NCBI GenBank assembly: GCA_007124105.1
Contig: SLFT01000485.1
Span: 1-12,421 of the forward strand
DNA from: Candidatus Hydrogenedentota bacterium
GTDB lineage: Bacteria > Hydrogenedentota > Hydrogenedentia > Hydrogenedentales > CAITNO01
DNA: 12,421 bases
Direction: 5' to 3'
Position 1 is the first letter of the stretch, and each line of letters opens with the position of its first letter. The notes beneath the pieces are model-generated. The model worked only from the letters and a program-made list of their open reading frames with translations, did no database searches and had not been told where the DNA came from. Position numbers and translations under genes: made by a program. Positions 1 to 6,065 of this stretch are shown piece by piece.

Positions 1-1
1 C

Positions 2-283
2 GGAACGCATCCGGATGACGTTAGAAACGTTGAGCAAACACCAGTTATTAATGCCATTACCCATGATGAAGAGGCGGGCACGTTGTTTATTGACGCTTCT
101 TCGGGCGGTGTACCGCTGCCCGAGGAACAGCATCGCTGGATTTCGGATAACGGCGTAGTCGTACACACTGGGGCCACATTAAACTATCGCGAGACAGCGG
201 GTATTGGCGTCTACGTCCGCGCTGAAATGATGGGCAGCGGCGGTACCACATTTACCAATCCTTTCGGAATAAGCGCCAATTAA
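2..283 (+). CDS. 3' end of an unidentified protein (partial)
   Basis: The frame is open from the left edge to a TAA at 281-283, giving the last 93 residues of a protein whose start lies outside the window. An internal TTG at 83 is in frame, but nothing marks it as a start. The fragment is mixed beta-type sequence with no membrane segment. It ends in a short motif, YVRAEMMGSGGTTFTNPFGI, of the kind that closes some PHP/CehA-like hydrolases and other beta-sandwich-ended secreted proteins. That resemblance is from memory and weak, so I do not assign a function. A hairpin terminator follows about 30 bp later, so this is probably the last gene of its transcript and unrelated to the ribosomal operon downstream. 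Confidence 0.6.
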   Translation, partial: GTHPDDVRNVEQTPVINAITHDEEAGTLFIDASSGGVPLPEEQHRWISDNGVVVHTGATLNYRETAGIGVYVRAEMMGSGGTTFTNPFGISAN

Positions 284-300
284 TGCAGTAGACCTGCATT
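282..300 (+). other. Perfect short hairpin overlapping the stop codon
   Basis: AATGCAG (282-288) and CTGCATT (294-300) form a perfect 7-bp stem with a 5-nt loop, beginning inside the TAA stop of the upstream gene. There is no T-run after it, so it is not a complete intrinsic terminator. It could protect the 3' end of the transcript or be chance. Confidence 0.3.
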
Positions 301-314
301 ATCATAAAAGAGAG

Positions 315-359
315 GCGGCGTTCACGGCCTTCATGATTTGCGTCTTGAGCGCCGCTTTT
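315..359 (+). terminator. Candidate Rho-independent terminator
   Basis: GCGGCGTTC (315-323) pairs with GAGCGCCGC (347-355), a 9-bp stem with one G-T wobble and a 23-nt loop, followed directly by TTTT (356-359). It lies between the partial upstream gene and the rpsF operon, where a terminator is expected. The loop is long and the T-run short, so efficiency is uncertain. Its T-run overlaps the candidate promoter of the next operon. Confidence 0.5.
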
Positions 360-367
360 GCTACAAT
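338..367 (+). promoter_or_regulatory. Candidate sigma-70 promoter for the rpsF operon
   Basis: TTGCGT (338-343), an 18-bp spacer and TACAAT (362-367) match a sigma-70 promoter. The bases TGC just before the -10 make it an extended -10 (TGCTACAAT). Transcription would begin near 374, giving a leader of about 67 nt before rpsF. The leader has a small possible stem, AGCGA (394-398) with TCGCT (409-413). I could not see a clear S6:S18-binding leader motif in it. Confidence 0.45.
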
Positions 368-440
368 ATGGCATTCTGACTACAAATCCCACAAGCGAGA
401 GTAAACTATCGCTGTATATTGGAAAAGGAGGTGAATTCAT

Positions 441-989
441 TTGAGAACATACGAAGCGCTGTACATTGTCTCTCCGGAACTGGAAGACAGTGCCATCCAA
501 ACGGTAGTGGCCGAAGTGGAAGGCTTGATTACCAACAGCGGCGGAACTATCGTGCGCTCCGATGTCTGGGGTAAACGCAAACTAGCGTATCCGATTAAAA
601 AGCACGTTGACGGCGTGTATGTCGTGTTACGCTTTACGGCCAATCCCGATTCCATCAAGCGGCTGGAACAACAGCTGCGGTTGATGGAAACGATTATCCG
701 ATTTATGGTGCTCTACCTTGATGAGAAGACATTGAAGCTGGAAGCCGAACAGCAACGCCAATACGAAGAAGCGCTGCGCGCAAGCGCGGCACGTCGTTCG
801 CAGGACGATGACGATGATGATGATGATGACGGCGATGAACGCATCCCCACGCGTCGCATCAGCGACGATGGCGACGAACGCATTCCGAATCGTACCATAG
901 TTGCTGACGATAACGATGATGATTTGGATGCGAACGATGACGATGGTAATGACGACGATGATGACGACGACGACGACGGTGATGAATAG
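441..989 (+). CDS. rpsF: 30S ribosomal protein bS6 with a long poly-Asp C-terminal tail
   Basis: bS6 binds 16S rRNA on the 30S platform together with bS18. Residues 1-97 are a normal S6 fold, with the opening MRTYEALYIVSP, WGKRKLAYPIKKHVDGVYV at about 43-61, and a typical closing strand. The TTG start at 441 is chosen because a near-perfect Shine-Dalgarno (AAAAGGAGGTGA, 423-434) sits just upstream. The protein is 182 aa, against roughly 95-135 in most bacteria. The excess is an acidic tail from residue 121: nine Asp (122-130), a duplicated GDERIP segment (131-136 and 144-149), more Asp-rich sequence, and nine Asp again (171-179). By my count 32 of the last 62 residues are Asp. In E. coli a glutamate tail is added to S6 after translation by RimK; here an acidic tail is encoded directly. 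It leads the operon with ssb and rpsR. Confidence 0.95.
   Translation: MRTYEALYIVSPELEDSAIQTVVAEVEGLITNSGGTIVRSDVWGKRKLAYPIKKHVDGVYVVLRFTANPDSIKRLEQQLRLMETIIRFMVLYLDEKTLKLEAEQQRQYEEALRASAARRSQDDDDDDDDDGDERIPTRRISDDGDERIPNRTIVADDNDDDLDANDDDGNDDDDDDDDDGDE
804..977 (+). repeat. Two GAC/GAT codon runs inside rpsF
   Basis: Two runs of nine consecutive Asp codons (804-830 and 951-977) consist only of GAC and GAT, so the DNA is a near-perfect trinucleotide repeat. A 39-bp unit between them is partly duplicated, giving GDERIP twice 13 residues apart. Such tracts are prone to replication slippage, and length changes in multiples of three would lengthen or shorten the tail without breaking the frame. 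Confidence 0.7.
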
Positions 990-1084
990 TTGTTGTCGAA
1001 ATGACATCCGTTGCCCTCTTTCGCAAGAGCGCGACGGAATAAGGTGAATGATTTGTTGGCGTTGAAACAGGAAAGGGTTATGGG

Positions 1085-1537
1085 ATGAGTGATTTAAAGA
1101 TGCCTGATTTGAATCGTGTTTTTCTGGCGGGTCGTTTGACTAGAGACCCCGAACTGAAGTACACCACAAACGGGAAACCCTATTGCAAGATGAGCGTGGC
1201 CAATACCCGCTACTATAAGGATAAGAACGGCGAGCGTCAGGAAGAGGCTACTTATGCTGACGCTACCGTCTGGGGGCCAATGGCTGAATTTGTCGGTGAG
1301 CGCCTGCGTAAGGGACGTCCGGTCTTGATTGAAGGCAGTTTGCGCACCAACAAATGGGAAGACGCCTCTACAGGAGAACCGCGTTCAAAACTGGCGATAA
1401 ACGCCCAACGGGTTACCACGCTTGATTGGGAAGACTCCGGCGGCGGTCGTTCTTCCGCGCCCCGTCCCGAGCCGGCAGACACGCGCGAGCCGCGTGAGAT
1501 TGAAGAGCCCATCCCCGAAGACGACATACCCTTTTAA
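1085..1537 (+). CDS. ssb: Single-stranded DNA-binding protein
   Basis: SSB coats single-stranded DNA at forks and recruits replication and repair partners through its C-terminal tip. The 150-aa protein has one OB-fold: NRVFLAGRLTRDPELKYT at 10-27, a YADATVWG strand in the middle, and a VLIEGSL strand. A short Pro/Arg/Glu-rich linker (about 116-139) leads to the canonical acidic tip EDDIPF ending in the terminal Phe150. ATG 1085 is preceded by AGGAAAGG (1069-1076) at about 8 nt spacing. A second Met at residue 6 is possible as a start but has no better signal. It lies 95 bp after rpsF and 26 bp before rpsR, the classic rpsF-ssb-rpsR order. Confidence 0.96.
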   Translation: MSDLKMPDLNRVFLAGRLTRDPELKYTTNGKPYCKMSVANTRYYKDKNGERQEEATYADATVWGPMAEFVGERLRKGRPVLIEGSLRTNKWEDASTGEPRSKLAINAQRVTTLDWEDSGGGRSSAPRPEPADTREPREIEEPIPEDDIPF

Positions 1538-1563
1538 CCGGACACCGTAAAGGAATCCCGGAT

Positions 1564-1845
1564 ATGGCAAGAATATCTGCAAAAACAAAATCAAAAGTCC
1601 GCGAAAAGAAATCGCGGCGGCGTAAGAAGAAAAAGACCTTACGCGCCAAAGTGTGTCGGCTTACCATAGACCGCGTCGTTTACATTGACTATAAGGACGT
1701 GAACCTGCTGAAACACTATGTGACCGAGCGGGGTAAGATTATTCCCCGGCGTATCACAGGCGCTACGGCAAAACATCAGCGTATGTTGAATCGCGCCATT
1801 AAAATGGCGCGTCAGGTGGCGCTGTTGCCTTACTTGGCTGATTAA
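1564..1845 (+). CDS. rpsR: 30S ribosomal protein bS18 with a basic N-terminal extension
   Basis: bS18 forms a heterodimer with bS6 on the 30S platform. Residues 31-93 are a clear S18 core: IDYKDVNLLKHYVTERGKI, then PRRITGATAKHQRMLNRAIK, then ALLPY near the end. E. coli S18 is 75 aa; this one is 93 aa because of a longer N-terminus. Sixteen of the first 29 residues are Lys or Arg, including RRRKKKK at 18-24, with only one acidic residue. A single cysteine (C31) opens the core, where E. coli S18 also has one. ATG 1564 follows TAAAGGAA (1548-1555) at a normal distance. The basic extension is notable beside the acidic tail of its partner bS6 in the same operon. Confidence 0.96.
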   Translation: MARISAKTKSKVREKKSRRRKKKKTLRAKVCRLTIDRVVYIDYKDVNLLKHYVTERGKIIPRRITGATAKHQRMLNRAIKMARQVALLPYLAD

Positions 1846-1856
1846 TAGTCTGGCAG

Positions 1857-1892
1857 TCCGGTCGCGTCGGCGGGATTGTCGGCGCGACCGGA
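1857..1892 (+). promoter_or_regulatory. Strong hairpin between rpsR and the yybS-like gene
   Basis: TCCGGTCGCG (1857-1866) and CGCGACCGGA (1883-1892) are perfect 10-bp complements with a 16-nt loop, followed by ATTTT. The stem ends 5 nt before the ATG at 1898, and the only weak ribosome-binding candidate (CCGGAA) is inside its 3' arm. It could act as a partial terminator that lowers expression beyond rpsR, or it could hide the start of the next gene. The sequence alone does not decide between these. Confidence 0.65.
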
Positions 1893-1897
1893 ATTTT

Positions 1898-2839
1898 ATG
1901 ATGCGTTCTAACTGGACAGTCTGTATCGGTATGTCGGCGGCCATGGCCCTTTTCCTGGCTGCCGGGTTTGTGTTGCCCGCCATGCTGTTGTTCCCTGTGC
2001 CGATTGCCTGTTATTGGGTATGGCGTCGGGATACGCTGGCCCTGGGGTTGCTGTGCTGCGCTATGGCGACGCCAACGCTGATGACAGGCTCAATAGCGCT
2101 GGGGCTTCTCTTCGGCGTAGTTGCAGCCTGGGGGTTGCTGCTGGGACTGTTGGCGCGCAGAGGCGTGACGCTGGGCGTTAGCGTTACCGTGTTGACCTTG
2201 GTTTTGTTCGCATTTCTGGCCGTCCATTCGGCGGTTATGTGGGATAGTGTGCGCGCGGATTGGCACACGGCGCTGCAAACGCAGCTGGACAAATTTGAAT
2301 CGGCCGCAGACGAGGGCGTAAACCGGCAGGTCGCCACAATGTTTACCTGGCTGGAAGAGAACCTGGCCTATTTGTATTTTGGCATGCTGGCAAGCGGTGT
2401 CTTGTTGGCGGTTACGGCAATATGCAGCGTTATGTACCGGGCATTCAAACTCGAGGCCTGGTACGGGACAGGAAATTACAGGTTTATGCGTATGCGGACG
2501 CCGGAACATCTGGTGTGGATTGCCATTTTGCTGGCTGCGTTGTGGTTCGTTGACAGCCGTTGGCCTCATGACGCAATCCGTTTTATTGCTTGGAACGGTG
2601 CGCTGGTGCTGGCGGCGATATACTGGCTCAACGGCGCATCTATCCTGTTTTATGTGTTTGATATGTTGAAATGCAGACCAATCGTGCCTTACATTGTGTT
2701 GGCAGGCATGGTGGTGATGCATATTATTTATGTACTGAGTATTATTGGTTTCTTTGATACGTGGCTGGATTTTCGACGGAAAGCCCTGGAACTCGCCCTA
2801 TCGCGTACAAAGAAAAACAACGGCTCTTCCGATGAATAA
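1898..2839 (+). CDS. YybS-like DUF2232 multi-pass membrane protein
   Basis: This is a 313-aa inner-membrane protein of unknown biochemical role. Hydrophobic segments fall at about 8-40 (two helices), 46-62, 66-86, 90-113, 155-180, 204-218, 229-255 and 262-287, giving about eight or nine membrane passes. A polar stretch lies at 115-152 and a charged tail after 292. The late region with NGALVLAAIYWLNGASILFY and the following helices matches the general look of DUF2232, the family of B. subtilis YybS. Position between rpsR and rplI is the family's usual location and is strong support. In Firmicutes gdpP (yybT) usually follows; it is absent here. ATG 1898 (or the adjacent ATG 1901) has no good Shine-Dalgarno and lies just after a strong hairpin. 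Confidence 0.75.
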   Translation: MMRSNWTVCIGMSAAMALFLAAGFVLPAMLLFPVPIACYWVWRRDTLALGLLCCAMATPTLMTGSIALGLLFGVVAAWGLLLGLLARRGVTLGVSVTVLTLVLFAFLAVHSAVMWDSVRADWHTALQTQLDKFESAADEGVNRQVATMFTWLEENLAYLYFGMLASGVLLAVTAICSVMYRAFKLEAWYGTGNYRFMRMRTPEHLVWIAILLAALWFVDSRWPHDAIRFIAWNGALVLAAIYWLNGASILFYVFDMLKCRPIVPYIVLAGMVVMHIIYVLSIIGFFDTWLDFRRKALELALSRTKKNNGSSDE

Positions 2840-2915
2840 CCGATGGACTGGAAGCGCAGTAAACGCCTGTAGCATCTACAGAATGCATCAGGAAGACAAC
2901 GGAGCGTAGTGAATC

Positions 2916-3431
2916 ATGAACGTGATTTTATGTGAAAACATTGACAATCTCGGTGAAATGGGTCAGCGGGTGGATGTGAAGGACGGCTATGCCCGCAACT
3001 TTCTAATCCCGCGGAAATTGGCTGTCCAGGCCGATTCGGCTACAGCCAAACAAATTGAGCATGAACTGCGGATTATCCGGCGCAGGGAAGAGAAGCGGCG
3101 CGCGGCGTTGACGGCTGTGGCCGACAAGATGCGTGATATCACGCTGACATTTCAAATGCGCGCCGGTGAAGAGGACAAGATTTACGGCTCGGTTACCACG
3201 GCCATGATTGCCGAGCAGCTCAACGAGCAGGGCTACGAAGTTACCCGCAAACAGATTATTCTGGATGAGCCCATCAAAGCCCTTGGCATTTATACGATTA
3301 CCGTTCGCTTGTTGTCAGGCATTGAGGCCAACGTCAAGGTTTGGGTAACCGGACTGCATGACGAGGTGACAACGAGCGCTGACGACGCGGATGAAGCATC
3401 GGAAACGGTGGAAGCCACAGAAGAGGACTGA
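2916..3431 (+). CDS. rplI: 50S ribosomal protein bL9
   Basis: bL9 binds 23S rRNA near the L1 stalk and helps maintain reading frame. The N-terminal domain (1-52) carries the signature VDVKDGYARNFLIPRKLA at 19-36. A charged connecting helix (about 45-75) joins it to the C-terminal domain (76-148). The 171-aa chain is about 20 residues longer than typical (near 150). The extra part (149-171) is acidic and Ala/Thr-rich, ending EATEED. ATG 2916 has GGAG at 2901-2904, a slightly long spacing. The stop is only 1 nt before the dnaB start, so the two are probably translated together. Confidence 0.96.
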   Translation: MNVILCENIDNLGEMGQRVDVKDGYARNFLIPRKLAVQADSATAKQIEHELRIIRRREEKRRAALTAVADKMRDITLTFQMRAGEEDKIYGSVTTAMIAEQLNEQGYEVTRKQIILDEPIKALGIYTITVRLLSGIEANVKVWVTGLHDEVTTSADDADEASETVEATEED

Positions 3432-3432
3432 C

Positions 3433-4920
3433 ATGGCAATGCGGCCGGAACCCCGTCCGGGGAGTGCCGCCCCGGCAACCCTTTACGACCGTATGCCGCC
3501 TCAAGACATTGACGCGGAGCGCGCGGTGCTTGGCGCCATGTTAATGCGGTCCGAGGCTGTTGGCACGGCGGTCGAGATATTGCATCACGGCGATCACGAT
3601 GTCTTTTTTGTGCCGGCCCATCAAGTTATTTATGATGCCATTGTAAGCCTCTTCAATGTGAACAAGGCTCTCGACCGAATTACACTGCTTGATGAACTCA
3701 GCCGTCGCGATGCCCTGGATACGATTGGCGGCGAAGCTTATCTTACTGAACTAGTTGGTGTCGTACCGCTCTCGGCCAATGTGGACTATTACGCGCAGAT
3801 AGTTCTCGAGAAATCGTTGCGACGCCGACTGATAGATTCCTGTGCGCGCATCACCTCGGATGCCTATCGTGGTCGCGAAGAGGTGGAGGAATTGCTTGAC
3901 AGCGCGGAAAAAGAAATTTTCGCGCTGAACGAACAACGGCAGACCAGTCGTATCTATGCCGTGTCAGAGTTACTCCAGGACGGCATAGAACGCATCGAGC
4001 GGCAAATCAAGGCGGGCGACGGCGTTACCGGATTGAAGACCGGGTTCACGGAAATGGATGCCAAGATGTCCGGGTTGCAGCCTTCCGACATGATCGTACT
4101 GGCGGCGCGGCCCTCCGTGGGAAAGACGGCCTTTGCCCTGAACATTGCCGCGAATGCCGCTACCCGCGAAGGGAAATGCGTACTTTTGTTCAGCCTCGAG
4201 ATGGCCAAGGAGCAGCTGGTGCAACGCCTGTTGTGTCTCGTGGGCAGGGTTGATTCCGATCGTCTGCGCAAGGGTTTTCTTGCTGGTCCCGAGTTCCAAA
4301 AGATACAACATGCTGCGTCGAAGCTGGACAACGCAAGAATCTATATTGATGAGTCGGCAGGACTTACCCCCTTGGAATTGCGCTCGAAAGCGCGACGCCA
4401 GGCCGCGTTGGACCCGGTGGACCTGGTCATTATTGACTACATGCAGCTGATGCATACCTCGGGCAGATCGGAAAACCGTCAGAACGAGATTTCCGAAATC
4501 TCACGCGCCATCAAGGGGTTGGCCCGTGAGCTTCGTGTTCCGGTCTTAACATTGTCCCAGCTGAGTCGTGAAGCAGAGAAAGACGATCGCGGCGTTCCCA
4601 AATTGTCCCATTTGCGCGAATCGGGCGCTATTGAACAGGACGCCGATGTGGTGATCATTTTATCGCGACCGCCCGCAACGGAACGGGAAGGCCGTGAAAA
4701 TGTCATTATCGCCAATATCGCCAAGCAGCGTAATGGGCCCACCGGCCGCTTTGATTTGTTGTTCCAGACGAATATACAGCGTTTCGCGAACCTGGACGGC
4801 GGCGGCGCCGTCGAACGAGAACCCGAGCCCCCCGGCAGTGCGGCTGCGCCGTCGAACTATGATCCCGTGTACGATTCTCCCTACGAAGAAGAGGAAGAAG
4901 ATATTCCTTTTGATGAGTAA
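3433..4920 (+). CDS. dnaB: Replicative DNA helicase DnaB
   Basis: DnaB is the hexameric ATP-driven helicase that unwinds DNA at the fork. The N-terminal domain starts with MPPQDIDAERAVLGAML (21-37). The RecA-like domain has Walker A ARPSVGKT (225-232, Lys231), Walker B DLVIIDY (330-336, Asp335), and the conserved LSQLSRE and LRESGAIEQDADVVI motifs. The frame is open upstream to 3391, but ATG 3433 is preferred. It gives the normal DnaB beginning (495 aa), lies 1 nt after the rplI stop, and has AGAGGA upstream. A start at 3391 would overlap rplI by 41 nt. After the helicase core there is a Pro-rich linker and an acidic end, EEEEEDIPFDE (485-495), that resembles the SSB tip. No intein is present. 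Confidence 0.97.
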   Translation: MAMRPEPRPGSAAPATLYDRMPPQDIDAERAVLGAMLMRSEAVGTAVEILHHGDHDVFFVPAHQVIYDAIVSLFNVNKALDRITLLDELSRRDALDTIGGEAYLTELVGVVPLSANVDYYAQIVLEKSLRRRLIDSCARITSDAYRGREEVEELLDSAEKEIFALNEQRQTSRIYAVSELLQDGIERIERQIKAGDGVTGLKTGFTEMDAKMSGLQPSDMIVLAARPSVGKTAFALNIAANAATREGKCVLLFSLEMAKEQLVQRLLCLVGRVDSDRLRKGFLAGPEFQKIQHAASKLDNARIYIDESAGLTPLELRSKARRQAALDPVDLVIIDYMQLMHTSGRSENRQNEISEISRAIKGLARELRVPVLTLSQLSREAEKDDRGVPKLSHLRESGAIEQDADVVIILSRPPATEREGRENVIIANIAKQRNGPTGRFDLLFQTNIQRFANLDGGGAVEREPEPPGSAAAPSNYDPVYDSPYEEEEEDIPFDE

Positions 4921-4981
4921 GTATGCGCCCAAAATGGGTGTTTATGGTGGGCCTACGGCAACAAAACAACTGGAGATATTC

Positions 4982-5854
4982 ATGACTTTTCAAGGCTCTT
5001 ACGTAGCGTTGGCAACGCCATTTACGGACAATCTCGAGGTGGACTATGACGCGTATGGACGCTTGATAGATTTTCACCTGGAGAACGGAACGGACGGCCT
5101 GGTGCCCTGTGGTTGCACAGGCGAAGCGGCCACGCTCTCCCATGACGAGCAGAAACAATGCATGCGCTTTGCTGTCGAACGTGTGGCCGGCAGGATGCCT
5201 GTGGTTGCGGGCACAGGCTCGAACAATACGGCCGAGGCGCTGACGCTTACCCGGCACGCAGCCGAAGTCGGGTGCGACGGCGCCTTGCTGATCACGCCTT
5301 ACTACAACAAGCCCACCCCGGCAGGGCAAATTGCCCATTACAGTAAAATTGCCGATGCGGTGGATATACCCATAATGCTATACAATGTGCCTGGACGCAC
5401 GGGTACGAAAATGACTGCGGAGACCATTGCCATACTGGCGCAAAGACCAAACATCACGGCGGTAAAGGAAGCCTGCGGCAGCGTGGAACAGGTAATGGAA
5501 ATATGCGCCTGTTGCGACATCACCGTGTTGTCCGGCGACGACGGGCTAACCTTGCCCATGATGGTCGTGGGCGCGCAAGGGGTTGTGTCGGTTGCCGCCA
5601 ATGTCGCGCCGGCTGACGTCGCCAATATGTGTAAACTGGCCGCCGCAGGCGACTACGCGCAAGCGCGAGAGATTCACTACAAACTGCTCTCTTTGTTTAA
5701 GGTGCTGTTTATTGAGACCAACCCAATGCCTGTTAAGGCTGCACTCGCCCGCATGGGCCTTATCAAAAACAACCTGAGGTTGCCGTTGGTGGCGCTCAGC
5801 GAGCAAAATTATGCCGCCCTCGATGCGGTGTTGCAAGGGCTGGGCTTGATATAA
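4982..5854 (+). CDS. dapA: 4-hydroxy-tetrahydrodipicolinate synthase
   Basis: DapA condenses pyruvate with aspartate semialdehyde, the first committed step of lysine and diaminopimelate synthesis in the cytoplasm. The 290-aa length matches E. coli (292). Active-site residues align with an offset of one: Tyr108, Tyr134, Arg139 in YNVPGRTG, and the Schiff-base Lys162 in VKEACG. At the position of E. coli Thr44 this protein has Cys45 (GCTGEAATL), a change in the catalytic Thr-Tyr-Tyr relay. ATG 4982 is chosen over the long upstream open frame because it gives the exact family N-terminus (MTFQGSYVALATPF) and has TGGAGA (4971-4976) before it. It follows dnaB by 61 bp, which includes a small stem (4926-4940), and could be read from the same transcript. 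Confidence 0.94.
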   Translation: MTFQGSYVALATPFTDNLEVDYDAYGRLIDFHLENGTDGLVPCGCTGEAATLSHDEQKQCMRFAVERVAGRMPVVAGTGSNNTAEALTLTRHAAEVGCDGALLITPYYNKPTPAGQIAHYSKIADAVDIPIMLYNVPGRTGTKMTAETIAILAQRPNITAVKEACGSVEQVMEICACCDITVLSGDDGLTLPMMVVGAQGVVSVAANVAPADVANMCKLAAAGDYAQAREIHYKLLSLFKVLFIETNPMPVKAALARMGLIKNNLRLPLVALSEQNYAALDAVLQGLGLI

Positions 5855-5922
5855 TTGCCTGGTCACAGGCGCAGACGAAGTGCTGCAAATCCTGCGTTGG
5901 TTCGTACTCAATCGTAAAGATG

Positions 5923-5931
5923 TGTTACAAT
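5923..5931 (+). promoter_or_regulatory. Candidate extended -10 promoter for the E1 gene
   Basis: TGTTACAAT is an extended -10 element (TG at 5923-5924, TACAAT at 5926-5931). No good -35 lies at the ideal distance; TTCGTA (5901-5906) is the best partial match at 19 bp. Transcription from here would start near 5938 and leave a leader of about 128 nt before ATG 6066. Confidence 0.4.
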
Positions 5932-5972
5932 TGCGTTTCCCAAAGAATCCTATGGGCCTTGTTATTTCACTC

Positions 5973-5998
5973 CCCAAAAAACACCTGGGCCTTTTGGG
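5973..5998 (+). other. Hairpin in the leader of the E1 gene
   Basis: CCCAAAA (5973-5979) and TTTTGGG (5992-5998) form a perfect 7-bp stem with a 12-nt loop. TGGGCCTT also occurs twice (5953-5960 and 5986-5993). The 211-bp gap 5855-6065 otherwise holds a small stem after dapA (GCCTG 5857-5861 with CAGGC 5866-5870) and the candidate promoter. I recognise no riboswitch. Confidence 0.3.
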
Positions 5999-6065
5999 TT
6001 CCTCATAAACCGTAAAAAATACAGTGCAGCAGACCCCTGCCACAACAGATAAAGGGTATATAACA

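Noticed and set aside
370..440. An S6:S18-binding leader RNA before rpsF
   Set aside because: Such leaders are known in other bacteria, but the expected conserved CCG bulge is not visible here.
3391..3432. An upstream in-frame start for dnaB
   Set aside because: It would overlap rplI by 41 nt and adds residues that do not look like DnaB; ATG 3433 fits the family better.
4694..4981. A 96-residue N-terminal extension of DapA
   Set aside because: It overlaps dnaB out of frame and does not resemble DapA; the family start is at 4982.
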